Assembly (NCBI RefSeq): GCF_028769735.1
Contig: NC_088171.1
Coordinates: forward strand, 124,766,533 to 124,830,532
Source: Zonotrichia leucophrys gambelii
Lineage: Eukaryota; Chordata; Aves; Passeriformes; Passerellidae
DNA: 64,000 nucleotides
Reading direction: 5' to 3'
This document shows, in pieces, positions 12,417-25,264 of the stretch. The position numbers and the translations under genes were made by a program. Within the stretch, counting starts at the first letter, position 1. Each line of letters begins with the position of its first letter. The notes under the pieces are model-generated. The model was not told the DNA's origin and ran no database searches. It saw nothing but the letters and a program-made list of their open reading frames with translations.

Positions 12417-14647
12417 CAAAGCCATTCCTGGTGGTGCCACCCTTGGGGGTAGCTCACTTCCATGCTTTCCAGCAAGGAGGAAGGAGAGAAGTTGCTGAGT
12501 CTGCTGAGCAGCGCCTGGACCCACGCTCAGCCTCAGCAAATGATGCTCCTCCCAGCCTGGGAGCCAGCTGTGGCTTCCCTCACCTTGCCAGCCTTGGAGT
12601 GCCTTGGCTTGGCTCTGGTTACTGCTCAGCAGCACAGCTGCAGGGCAGCAGAGCAAGGGCTGCTGTACATCTGCCCAGCACTTTTCCACACACGGCTTTC
12701 CACCCAGGAATCCTATTGTCATGAGACATTAGATGTTTTAGGCTCATTAATTCTGGTGACACAATCCAGAAATGTATTTTTAGAGGGAGTGAGCAGGTGT
12801 CCATGGCAGCATTTTAGCTGACATTGCTGCAGAATTGCTATTCAGGAGTATTTAGTTGTTCTTTGTATCTTGATTTGTTGCTGAAAAATGTGGCTGTTCT
12901 TAATATTTTACCTCTTCTTAGCTTCAGGAATGGCCTGGATGAGACAAAGGGAAACATTTGCATCCTTGAATGGACTTTGATCTATCAGACATCCACTAGG
13001 AAACTGGAGAAGTGGTAATAATGGTTCATCTGTAGTACTGATTGTAGATGATGGCTGGGAAAGAGAACAAAAACAAGAAATTAAAACTAATGACTCTACC
13101 AGGTTGAGAAAATATTTTGGTTCAGAAAATTACATCAAAATCATGCTTTTTTTTCTCCACAAGTATTAGAAATATACATAAAAATTATTCAGTCAGAAAA
13201 TTGTTTGCTAGTGTTAAAAATAATTGCAATCTATATTCACAGTTACAAACTATTTCATTTTTTTCATAACTACCTTAAATAAAATCTTTAAGGCTGCTGT
13301 AATATAATCCTCCATCAATATTTTTAAACTGCTAGGCACAAATATGTAGGCTCATAGAGCTCATTTTCCAAAAGAAACAATACAGTAAAGTGAGTTTGAC
13401 CCCAAACCCATCTGAATGTAATTACTAGGATGGCAAACTGGTTTCTAATGACAGTCACAAGCATCATGCTTGAATCAAAATATTTCGTTTGTCTGAGTTC
13501 TCACTCTTTGTATATGTACCTATAAATTTTAGTTTGCTGCAGCAAAGTTCAGGACATTCTGCTGGCCTTGGGAAATGAAGGACTGATTTCCTATTGCTAA
13601 ATATGAACAGAGATGCTGCTGTATAGAGGCTGAGGTGATCTTTAAAAACATACAAAAAACCCTGTCAAGAAATTCGTTACCACAGAGGAGCCTATTACAA
13701 ATATGTGGTCTGACCACAGGGCAGGTATTTGGAAGCAAATCAAAACTGAGTAGAAAAAAAGATTTTTCAAATTCACTAATACTCATTTCAACTAATAGCC
13801 CACCTGCTAAGTGTAACAAACCTGAACATATTGTGATTATTAATGCTCTAATGTAGCCTTTTGTCAAAAAAAAAAAACCCAAAACCAAGCTTGAGACATT
13901 GTTGAAAGACAAATCAATGTGCCAGTGCCACTCTCTCACATACTGAGGTAAAAGGTTGATTCTCGCAAAGGCTAGAACACTTTCCTTGTCTTTAGGCTAA
14001 GAATGATTAATTTTACTCACAAAGACACCAGAAAAATGTGGAGAGCGGGAAGGAGTGCTGAGGTCTCAGTCCAGAGCAAGAGCTGTGGTGGTGCATGAAG
14101 AGATTTACATTTCTCAAGGAGAATGCTGCCCTGCTCTGAGACCAGAAATTAGGAGAAATGCAACCCCTTCCCACCTCAAATAGGAAAGGGCAGGGTCTGT
14201 CTAAGTGGTTCAAGGTCTGGGCAAGTGAGGGCTCAGGTCCTGGGGGGAAGAGGGGTTAGTGAAAGGAGTCCAGGCAAATGCTCCCTTTGAATGACAAATG
14301 TTTCACCACCATGACTTCTTTCCACAGCTGACTGCCTTTAGGAAGAGGCTTGAAGGATTGCAGCCCGAAGCAGTTGGCCTCTCCCACCTCTCTTTCCAGG
14401 AAGCTGGAGGTCAAATTGGAGGTTCTGAGTTCCAGGCAGCTGAACACCAGGGCTGGGGTTTGTTTGTCCCATGGCTTGTGCAGCACCATCCAAAGGGCGG
14501 CAGGAGGGGCAGTGGCCACAGGGCCAGCAGCTCATGGAGAGCAGCTGCAGCCCCAGGGAACTGGGCTGAGCCAGGCTTGCTCCACAACTGTGATACCATG
14601 GAGTCCAGCTCCATGCTGCCTTTCTACCTTTGAAGTCTGCAATAGTT

Positions 14648-14690
14648 TGTGGTTTGGGTTTTTTGGGTTTTTTTGGTTTTTTTTCGGACT
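14648..14690. repeat. GT-rich low-complexity tract
   Basis: About 40 bases of G and T only, built on a GGTTTTTT-like pattern. Probably a decayed T-rich tail or simple repeat. Confidence 0.7.
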
Positions 14691-15360
14691 TCTCAAATGG
14701 CATTGAATTGTCAAGCAATCAGAAGTAGAGCCTGGAAGACCTGAAAAATATTAACAAATTTTTTGAACAGCAAGAGTGATTTTTACAGGTATGCATATCT
14801 CCTGTTTCTGTTGGTGTCCTATAAATAAGAAAAAGAGATTTTAAAAAATAACCTTGAAGTTAATTTTTAATACAGGAACCATAATTTATTAAAACTAGAG
14901 AAATTAATTTTGGACTAAATGCATACCTCAGGTGCTCCAAGACAAGGATGTATTTAAAATGACAAGCAAACAAAATCCATTACATAGACAGAATAAAATT
15001 GAAGCAAGTCATTATTTGAAATACAAAAATGCAATATATATCTTATTTTAAAATAAGTTAGATGATTTCTTTTTCTACTTTCTTTTTCCACCTTTCTAAA
15101 TCTTGTGGAAGGACATATGCCTCAGGCAAACTCTGGAATTATTTCCTTTTTGATAAAAGGGTCTTTCTGTCTTGAAGGCTAGCTGGTCAGTAATATAGCT
15201 AAACCTAAACAGGAGGAGGAGTAAAGCTTTTGATTTAGTACAGTGTTTATGTTAGGAAAGATGTTTAATCCTCAGTTTTCTGAAGTGTCTCTACTGTCAG
15301 ATACTACCCTATACCAGTATGCAACATTCACTCTCAAAAATGTCTGCTACCCTCTTTTTA

Positions 15361-15442
15361 GTGAGGTTTTTTTTTCTTATTTTTGTAAAATTTTTTGTGG
15401 GTTTTTTTTTCTTATTTCTGTAATTCTTATTTTTGTAACAAG
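15361..15442. repeat. imperfect T-rich tandem repeat
   Basis: Two and a half copies of a GTGRGG-T(n)-CTTATTTYTGTAA unit. Low-complexity sequence with no sign of coding. Confidence 0.65.
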
Positions 15443-17126
15443 GTAAATAAAAAACAGTAAGCCAAGTTATTTTCTTGGTTAATATTATCTCACTTCCAAG
15501 GGACCTGTTAGAGGGGGATCGGTTGTCCTGTGTTGGCTGGAACAATCCTGGTGTGCAACCCCTTTTTTGACATCTTCAGACACTGTTTTCTTTCAGGCTG
15601 CATAGCCTGCCCCTGCCTTTGCCACCTTACTGCTCTATGGGGTACCCTCTGGGACACTTTTTGTGTCACTTTTTGTGGGCTGTTGTCTGGGTGTTTCAAC
15701 TACAGTAAAATCTGGTTTCCCCATCTCTAACTGCAAGGTAGAGTAACAAGAAAAACCCAGAGAAACTCCTATAACCCTGAAATCCAGCTGCCATATACAG
15801 TGGTTGTTCCCTTCTGTCTTTCCTGCTTAACATCTCTCCTACACCAGCAGATGAATTTCCATGCAGCAATAGTGTGGACATGGCCTGGAAACAATGGAAG
15901 AGGGGCAGAGAGAGACAAAATTTTCCTTCTTCCACATAGCCAGTGGTTGTATCCACAGCAATGGGGACACAGCAACAGAGGCTTTCCCTCTAGGTGCAGC
16001 AAGCCTCAGCAGTGCTGAAACAACTCTGTCCCTTATTCAGTGCTGTGCTGGTGCCACCACTTTTTGACTTAGCACAGCATTTATATCAATGAGGCAAAAT
16101 AATAATTTTTAAAAATGCGATTATTTTATTGTCCTCAATTCCTCAAACTGGTGACCAGATCTTAAGAGATGATGAAGAAACATTTATGAAGAAACAAATT
16201 CTTTATGTGTCTGTCAAACTGCAGTGTAACAGCTGAATTGCTAACTTGTGTCTTTTCTTCTTCGCTAGATCCTTTTCCTCCCTTCCCCACTGGCTGCCCT
16301 GTATAACCAAACCACAGAGATGTTAATGTAATTTCTGGCCAAGACAAATCAATGTGGGCTTTGAGCTGCCTGGGTGTTTTGTTCATGCCCTCTTTTCTGG
16401 GGCAGCCCTTGTACAGCCAGTGCAGGGGAGCAGAAACAGCTCTCTAATCACCAAGTCCTCAAAGGACTAAAGCAATGCAGGAGATCATTTTGCCATTAAA
16501 GAGGTAGTGATGGAGCAGTTACAGTGTCTGCCCAAGATTCTGCTGTAAAATAACATCCTTCAGGACTTCCCAATGCAGGTACAGAAAATGTTGTTCCACT
16601 TTCCTCTTGAGGCTGATTTTATGAAATCAGAAGCAAATCCTTAAAGAGCTTAAGATGATAATCTGCTTGGTTTTAATTTATGAGAAGTCTTTCTTGTGTT
16701 AAAGAGAGTGATTAAGGATTTGCTTTGTATATATTCACATGTCTCTGTCTGCTGGATCAGAGTCAGGTATTGCTTCGTCTTTGTTTCAGAGTGAGCAGCT
16801 TGTGTCCCCATGCCTGCTGCCCTGCACCACCTTGTTTGACAGCATCCATCGACCATGGGCACAGCCTGAGGGGCAAACAGGGCTGGAAGGTGCCAAAAGG
16901 GGTCTGTCCTGGGCTTTTACCACCTCCCTCTTGGGCTGGTAAATATTCCAACACTGCCTTCCTGAGAAGCTGTCTTAGCTGGGAGCAAGGGCCAGGGAGA
17001 AAGCTGGTGTTGTTTTAACCTCAAGAATTAGTATATTCAACTGAGACAGACTGTGGTGTCCAACACTCAGCTGGTGTAATATTATATACACATAAGCCTG
17101 GGTTGAGTAGAGCTGCTATTTTGTAG

Positions 17127-17150
17127 AAAGAAAGAAAGAAAGAAAGAAAG
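17127..17150. repeat. (AAAG)6 microsatellite
   Basis: Six perfect AAAG units. Confidence 0.95.
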
Positions 17151-20100
17151 ATCATCCAGTAACTTTGTTGCAAAAAGAAGAGGAGCAGCAGAAGGTCATC
17201 AAAGATTATAGCATATCTGGGGTTGCAGAGACTGCCCTTTGAGAAAAATTCCTGTAGGGCATTTCCATGTCAGCTCATTCCTTGTGTGTGCTTGTTATGA
17301 AAACTATCCTTGTTTTTCCCAGCATTGAGAATTCAATTTCTATATTGTGACTCAGTTTTTGCCATTTCAGAAGATGCTCTATCCCGGTAAAACATTATAG
17401 TCTGCTGGTGCTGAAATGCCAGAAGGATTTGTAGTGACTTCCACCAAACCACCTGAAAAGTAGGTCAGTAGCTATACAGTTTCAAGAGAATTGCAATGCC
17501 ACAGCAGAAACTGAGTTAATCCTGATGTATATGATGAATATACCTCCTAACCCCTCTGCAGGGGACAGTGTGGACATGAATATATCTTGATTAATCTTTA
17601 CTCAACTGGTTATTTCCAAAGGGGGGGGCCTCATGACATTTTCTTTTTCATTAAATACCACAGGGCCAAATCTCTTGAGCTTGTTTGTTCAAACAGAGGC
17701 ATCTAAATCCAGATTTAGCCCATAAACTCTCATGAGGGGAAAATAAAATTTCATGGTGAGAAGAATATGTAATAAATAAGAAGAATAAAACATTTAAATT
17801 CATTTATATCTGGAATTTCTCTTCCCAAAGTAAACCTGCAATTAGGTTTATTTAGATAAAGGACAAACCTCTTGTGGTGATTGTTCAGCTAAATGTGTAG
17901 ATTTAGGTCTAAGCAGCTACACAAAGTCACCATTAAAACCCTGCAGGAAAGCCCTGGTGTATTCTGACTTAGTGAGTTTCCCTCGAGCAGTTCTTGCCTG
18001 CTGTATTTCATTTCAGCCTTGGTTTGTTGCTTTTAAATAGCTATTTTTAAAATTCTGAAATCTCTTTATAGCTGGCAGACAGAAAGCGTAGGCTGCAGGC
18101 AGGGAAATGGGAAGGGAAAAGAAGGGAAGGAGGGAGAGCAGATCTGAAGTATGTCAGAATGAATGCAAACATTACATAATGGAACATGTAAACACTTTAA
18201 ATACAATGTTAAAGCCTTTTTAGGTTGAACTGACACCAGAGAACAGAGAGGGGTAAGCACACTAAACTCACATATACTCCATGGAGTCCCATCCAGAACA
18301 GTTCACATTGAACTATAAACCCTTGGACTAACATGATGAAAAAAGGCAAATTATGTGTCAATAACTTAAAAACAGAAATATCCATGTAACTATAGGTTGC
18401 CTCAGGTGGGCACTGATGGGGAGATGAGGGATTATACAAAGGATTTGGGTGGCCTCTTAGGTGGTGGGTAAACACAAGCTGCTGGTGGGATGTGTGGCTT
18501 CAGAGGACTAAGAGCAGGCTGCAAGGAGCAGGGGATGACAGGGGAAACACAGCAGTAACCAACCCACTGCTCAAATAACATCCAAAGGCTGCACCTCAGG
18601 AGGGTGGTGGGAATAGGCAAGAGAGCCCTTCTGGTGCTGCTGGGGGGATCAGCAGAGCAGGCTGTGATCGGGGCTGTGACAGTCTGGTGGCCCTGAAGGT
18701 TTGTCCCCATAAGGAGGGGACTGCCCTGGTAAGCAGCAGCTTCTGTGCAGATCAGATGACGCTGCTGAGAGGTAGAGGCATGAGTGAGAGGACCACAGCT
18801 GTCCTCCAGGGCTTTTCTTTGGGTGAGGGAGTTAGAAACATCTATAAAAAATCTAATTAGCTTGTAAATGAGGAGATAGCTGAAGTGATCTGTCACAGGC
18901 TATAAATAACACTGTTCAGAAAACAAAGTTCTAACAATGGCTTTATGGGTGGAAGCTGGAGCTGGGTAAGTTCAAGCTAAAAATAAAATGTAGATCTTGA
19001 CCAGTGAAACACCTTATGACAGGATGTGGTTAGCTTCTCTCTCACATTAAATCTTTAAATCAGGATTAGATTTCCTTCCTTAAAAAAATCTCACATTCAG
19101 TCAGCAGAGAATTGTTCAGCACTCTGCTCTCAAAGAGTAAAATTCTAGAGAGTTATGCTGAAGCCTGCAATGATGCACCCTGGGCTTAAAATCTGTGACT
19201 TTAGAATACCCACCCTTGAGCAATATGTGATTAGAAGGGTTGCAAATGTGTATTAATTAACACTGAAAAGCTAATCAAAGTGGGTTGGTAAATCAGGCAA
19301 CCATAAAGGACAAACTATAAAAACAAGCTAACTTTCAGCACTAGAAAATATGTGGGACAGAAAAGTGTTTCCAGTGAGGAATATTGCTCCTTCAAACCAT
19401 CCCCTGTGTAAGATAATTAATTTATTGTGGGCTTTTTGTGGCTGATGCATACTTGTAAGTTCCTTACTTGTGCATAGGTACACCAATTGCAAAAAGCCTG
19501 TGTGGGGTTACAGAATTGCCATCAGGCTGTACATTTTCAGCACAGTCACACACTGTGTGTGGAAGCGCAGATGAGACTTGGGTCCTTCTCCTTCACAGCA
19601 GGGTTTTTTCTCTGAGTGGAGGCTGATGGTTTCTGTGAGACACAGCTGAATGGCTCCAGCTCTGCCAACACAGAAAGGCTGCAGATGAATTTGCTATAGG
19701 AAAGTAAACCTTAGAGCATGTAGATGCTTGTGAAATCCTCTTGGGATTTCATCCCTAGTGTCTTAATGTGTCTGGTTAATTGTCAAGTGCCAAATTTACA
19801 TTCATCAATTAAATGAGAATGATTACAAACTGTCTTACCCATTGTCACAGAGGCAAAGGTTCCTTTCAACTCTAATAAATTAAATTAAATTGGCTCAAAC
19901 CCTGCAACCCTGGACAGATTGGCTTTATGTTGAGAGGCATTAGTTTGATTGACACCTGTCTGGTTGACTGGGAATGGTTACCAGAATGAATAGCATCAGA
20001 CAATGGGGTTTTTTGTGTTTTGGGAAGGATTTGTTTGCATAGGGACAACATCAGCTGGTGGATGCAGCACACAGGAGAAGCATCCAACCAGTTATGAAGC

Positions 20101-20610
20101 ATCAGTGGCTTTAGGTTATAATACAGGAGTCTTATGAAGCCTGAACATGTGGATAAATGTGTGTAAATATTATCATTGTTGTTTTTTTATCCATCTAATT
20201 CCAGTTATCAAGCAGGAAACCCTGTGTATTAACAAAGATCAGCAATTCAGTGACAAAACATGTTTCACACATGACATGTTCTCCACAATTAGCAAACACT
20301 GGGGTGACCCTCAACACCTAGAGTTTAACTTTGTTGCCAGGAAGGGGATTGAGGTGATCTTTATCTTGTCTGTGTGTTTTAAAAAGTCTTTTACACCACA
20401 CCACATATCTTCCTGTTTTTTAAGAGTTTCATCAGATCACTGTCTGCAAATGTAAGGCTCTACACAGCACCGCTGGTAAATCATCTTTGCTAAACCTCAT
20501 CTACCCTGCATTTACTCTAAGGGACTGCTGCAACCTTGCATTCAGGATAGAGAAGCTGTACTGCCACACCAAACACCACGATTGTCTTCTGGCAGCAGGT
20601 AGTAAAATGC

Positions 20611-20795
20611 ATAGCATAGAATAGTAAAATGGTTTGGGTTGGAAAGGATTTAAGATCATCAAGTTCCAAGCCCCCTGATTTGGACAAGGACACCTTTCAC
20701 TAGACCAGGTTGCTCAGAGCTTTGTCCAGCCAAGTCTTGAACACTTCCAGGGGTGGGACACCCACAACACCTTTGGGAAACCCGTGCAGTTGTCT
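20611..20795 (-). mobile_element. CR1 LINE 3' tail, reverse orientation
   Basis: Begins ATAGCATAGAATAG, then GGTTTGGGTTGGAAAGG, then CACTAGACCAGGTTGCTCAG and GAACACTTCCAGGGGTGGG, all classic CR1 3'-end landmarks on the reverse strand. It is heavily 5'-truncated, as most CR1 copies are. Confidence 0.85.
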
Positions 20796-21003
20796 GGGAG
20801 CAGTTCAGCATCACTCCTGCCAGTTTGGCTACCCAGCTAGTAAAAATCAAGATGGTTCTACTTAATCCATTAAGCCTTATTTCTCCTGTGGCTCTGGCAG
20901 GTTGGACTTTTGAGAGGAATAGAAAAAGCTTGAGGGAAGATGTACACATTTTTAAAATGTACTCAACTATTTTAGATGTGCCTTTTGCTAACATGTTGTG
21001 TAG

Positions 21004-21029
21004 TTGAATTACACAGCTGTGTAATTCAA
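21004..21029. repeat. perfect 26-bp palindrome
   Basis: Arms TTGAATTACACAG and CTGTGTAATTCAA are exact reverse complements with no spacer; the centre is the E-box CAGCTG. No flanking duplication or transposon ends were recognised. Confidence 0.95.
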
Positions 21030-21826
21030 AATGCAGTTAAGCTGGCTGCAGTTTTGCAGACTTTAAATTTGAGGGTAGACAGCAAGGGAACTGAATGTCT
21101 CTGGTTATAGGCAGATAATATCCTAAACTGTGTAAGAAAGGCCTAACATTCTGACTTGCTCTTATAAATTTAGGTGCAAAAGAATTCAAAGTGATAATAA
21201 TCAAAACACAGGTCAATGAGGAGGAATATACCAATAATTTCATCATGTAAGTGTAAATGATTGACAGCTAAATGCATTTAGCATTGTGTTTTCTGGGCTA
21301 ATCCTTGTAGGTTACCTCATCCTGAGAAGCCTTCAGTGAAATTTAACTGTAGCACTATTTTCTGGCCTCTCTAGAATCCCTACTCGAGCAGTGTCACTTC
21401 TGTCTTCCTTCCTTTGATGCTTTTGGTGTGGCTCTCACAGCAGGGGCACAGAGGGGTAAAACCATCAGCAAATGCCTCCAGTGAGGGAGCAGAAGCTGTG
21501 CTGGAGGTTTCAGCAGGCTTGGTTGCAGATGGGGTGAGGGTGGATCATGGTGCTTGTGGTTTTTCTCACTCTGAAGATAAGGGTTATTTCTTATAAATTT
21601 CTGTTTTTCTTCTCAGACATGCAAGCACAGCAGATTTCAGTGTTTTGCTGCTGACTTGTCCATGTGCTACAGGCTGTGCTATCAGTCAGTAAGAATGGTT
21701 TGTACAGCAAAGCAGCTGGGCTGGAGATCCTGTGTCCATGTCATGTGAAGAAGCTGCATTTTTACATAGTTTATGATATGATTATGTAATGACATCAGAA
21801 GTTCATGTCTTGAGTCTAGAGAGATG

Positions 21827-21876
21827 TTTGGGACACACTACCTTCAAAGCTGATTTGGGAGACACTACCTTCAAAG
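21827..21876. repeat. near-tandem duplication of a 23-bp unit
   Basis: TTTGGGACACACTACC... at 21827-21849 and its copy at 21854-21876 differ at one base and are separated by 4 bp. Confidence 0.85.
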
Positions 21877-23403
21877 TATTTCAGCCTTCTTTTCGAGGCT
21901 GAAAGATAAAAAAGCCATCAAAGGAGTGTCTTGGCTCCAGCCCAACCCCAATGAGGAGAAGCTGTGCCCTAGTGTTGGTAAGATGTTATGTCTGTTCTGA
22001 CAAGGGTGGGGGGTTTTGGCATCTCTGTGCTAGGAATTATTTTTTGTGGGTGGCATAGTACACAGAGAACTAGTGCCATTTTTACCTTTCCAGACTAAGT
22101 TATGGATAGAAATGATGAAGTGTATGCTTTTCTTATTATATTAGCATAGGCATGGCTCTCCCACAGATGAAATTGTATAACAGGACATTAATTCAGTTTT
22201 TGCATATAAAGTGACTGCAAGGATGAAAGAATATCTCCTGACAGAGCCACTACCTAGATGCAAAGAGATGATCAAAATATTTTTCTAATCTTCTGTATCT
22301 AGCATGCTCTACACATTTCTATTAAATACTATATTCCAGCTGTCATCAATAAATTACTTCAGCTCTATTCCCTCCTTTAATGATAAAAGCACAGTCCTTA
22401 ACAAAAGCAGTGTATTCCATTTTGAATCAATTAATTTTATGTGTATGTCTTGATCCACAGTAAAATCTATGTGGAATAATTGTCCGCTGTAACACCCAAA
22501 GTAATTAAAACTACATGGGGACAGTTTTGACAGTGTACTTTATCATCAGGACTTATTTTCCTGTCACACACTCAGAGGGCAATTTGATGACCATGTAAAC
22601 AATTAATCACCTAGGAGTGAATGAGGAAAACTTTCTCAACAGTGCAGAGATTTCATTTCCTTAGCAAGCCCATCAGTACAAAACAACAGCAGGTCAGTAC
22701 CAGTGCCACAGATACCACATGGGAGATGTTGGTGGGGAGCAGAGCAGAATATGGCTCCCCTTTTCTTCCACACAGCTATAGGTTCCTCTGCTCAGCTGTC
22801 TGATCAAGGAGCAAAAGTGGTGAGTTAAATCATGCAACAGAAGCTGCTACCAGATATGCACAAAGACAAGTTTTCAATCCACCAGGCCGTTGTTATTTGG
22901 TGACATGAATGGCTGAAGTAGCTCATGTGCCAAGGTGGATGTACCACTGGGATGCACTTGTATGAAGATGCACGTGCCCTTGACTTGGCCCCACTCACAA
23001 GGTGGCATGTCCCCTGCCAGCCCCTGTCTCAGGCAATGTAGCAGCAGCCTCCTCCTCTGTGTCCTCACCTGCCCCCGAGTGCTGCATGTGTTCACAGAAA
23101 GATGAAGAAAGCAGTGTCCTTTTTTTGACTGTTATGTGCAGTGCCTGCTCCATAAAAAGACTTCTCTCCAGACTGTGCAGAGTGAGAAAGGCAGGGTGAA
23201 ATATTCAAACTGAAATCTAAATGCAGAGCAGGTCTCTACTTCTGGAACCTTGAAGGTTCACGCTTGCAGGATCAACAAATTTATGCCTTGGGCTGATGTC
23301 AGGAAGGCAGCAAATGCATTAAAGTTTAATGCATACAAGGCAGGACACTGATGGCCAGAGATGGAGATTGTGCTGCCTGTCCTGTGGCACACCTGCAGCA
23401 CAA

Positions 23404-23423
23404 TGCTGTGCTGTGCTGTGCTG
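23404..23423. repeat. (CTGTG)n short tandem repeat
   Basis: Three full CTGTG units with partial ones at both sides. Confidence 0.8.
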
Positions 23424-24731
23424 GGGGAGGAATTTCAGCCTGCAATATATCTGCTAGAGATGCAAATCGGTATGTAGGAACCTGATCCTCTGCAGAAATC
23501 TGGCAAGGGTGTAGGGGTCCTCCCACTGCAGTAAAGGAGATCTTCAGCGTTGCAGCTGGAGTACAGAAACTTTGGTTCTGGATTGTCTAAACTTAATCAA
23601 AACTTGCCCTGGATTTGGGGTAGAAAATCCCAATTCTTTCTCCTGAGTTTCTCTCATTCCTGACACTGTCAGAGAAGCACTACAGGGAGTACAATGGGGA
23701 ACAGGTCCCAGAAGAGCCCGGGATAAACAGAGTTGTAATGACAGAGATAGAGACTTGGAGAGCACTGTGTACAAATTCATCTTTAGCCTTGAAGATCAAG
23801 ATTGAAAACTATTGAGTATGAGGTATAAAATAGCTTTGTTTTGTTTAGAAAAATGCATTTCAGCAGAGGTAAGCAGAAAGGCAGTGTGTACCATGGGAAT
23901 GAAATTACCAAAGATAATTGCTACCTTTTCAAAGACAGAAATTCACAAAATTGTACTGGTGTTGTTTTAGTTTTTGTGTTTGGTTTGGTTGGGTCTTTTA
24001 ATTAGATGCCCATATAAAATACCTGCATCTAAGGACTGATCTTCTGAATTCCTGGGTTCTCAGCCCAGCTGATGGATTATGCACCTTCACTTTTAAAAGT
24101 TCTGACTAATTGCACTGTGGATACTTTAACACACAAAGCCATGCAGAAATCTGCTGAAGCGGGATTTGTAACAGAGGTTTTTGCTGCTGCAGCAGCAGTT
24201 AGCAGGAGTTGAGTGAGCTTAACCCAGTCTGGCAGTGTTTCTGTGAACAGTGACTGCAATGCAGACATACTCAGAACACCAAAAGAGGAGTGGCTGCAAA
24301 CAGTGAAGGAGTTTGAGTCTATCTCACATGCCTCTAAAAACATAGAGGTTTACTATGATGCTAGGCAATTCATTGCTTAACACCCAGTATTTTCTGAGGT
24401 GTTTCCCCGAAAGGTTCCTCATTTTTACACACTGAAGACAGCTGGCTGTTTTGTCCCTGTCTGAGCCACACAGCAGTGCAGGGCTCTGGCAGGGTGTGTG
24501 TCCCTGCTGGGTGCATCTAATCCAGCCTGGAGAGAGGCCAAGCAGAAGTGATAGCTGAGGGCTCAAGGAGCTTGAGTGGAAGGCAGATTTCTGGGTCTGG
24601 CTGAGTCTCTGCAGGCTCCACTGCTGCTTTATTAATTGGCTGTGTAAAAAGGTGTCCTGTTTGGAAAGGGTTGAGGTGATCTAGAATAATCTTGGTCTGC
24701 CTTGAGAAGAAGCTCAACTCCTTTAAACTGC

Positions 24732-25264
24732 TGGTTATCCTGGTTTAGGCTGGGATAGAGTTAATTTTCTTCTGAGCAGCTGATAGAGTGCTGTGTTTTG
24801 GATTTAGGATGAGAATAATGTTGATAGCACAGTGATGTTTGGGCTGCTGCTGAGCAGTGCTTACCCTAAGTCAAGGTCTTTACAGCTTCTCATTCTGCCC
24901 TGACAGCGAGGAGACTGGGGGCAACAGGAGCTGGGACACATGACCCCAGCTGGCCAGAAGGACATTCCACACCACATGGCATCTTGCTGAGTGATAAAAC
25001 TGGAGGGAGCCAGCTGGAGGTGGCCTGCTTGGGGACTCACTGGGCATTGTTTCAGTGGGTGGTGAGCAATTGCATTATGCATAATTTCTTTTCTATATTC
25101 ATTTATAATTGTTACTGTTTTCCCTTACTTTTCTGTCCTATTAGACTGTTTATCTCAACTCATGACTTTTACCTTTATTTCCTTTTCTCTGCCCCATCTC
25201 ACTGGTGGGGAGTGAGGGAGCAGCTGGGAGGGGTTTGGCTTCCTGCCGGGTTAAACCAATAAAC
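24732..25264 (+). mobile_element. solo LTR of a different avian ERV family
   Basis: From TGGTTATCCTGG through GGCTGGGATAGAGTTAATTT to CTGCCGGGTTAAACC, this matches the pattern of a widespread avian ERVL-type LTR as I remember it. A degraded TATA region (TGAGTGATAAAACTGG, near 24990) and a CCTATTAGACTGTTTATCTC 3' segment (near 25137) fix it in plus orientation. The flanking duplication could not be resolved, so the ends are good to a few bases only. No coding remnants adjoin it. Confidence 0.7.

Larger units (their letters stand above)
12417..20610. other. non-coding stretch
   Basis: No gene or clear transposon was recognised. Contents are the AAAG microsatellite at 17.1 kb, T-rich and GT-rich low-complexity tracts at 14.6 and 15.4 kb, and many short A/T runs. 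Confidence 0.65.
20796..24731. other. non-coding stretch
   Basis: No gene is supported. Contents are the 26-bp palindrome at 21.0 kb, the 23-bp duplication at 21.8 kb and a CTGTG repeat at 23.4 kb. The rest looks like unique AT-rich DNA. Confidence 0.65.

Noticed and set aside
12269..12724. 151-codon open frame on the + strand
   Set aside because: It starts inside the solo LTR at 12007-12410, runs antisense to it and continues into unique DNA. No protein similarity was recognised.
24732..25264. Possibility of an intact endogenous retrovirus next to the LTR
   Set aside because: No gag, pol or env reading frames or second LTR lie on either side, so it is a solo LTR.
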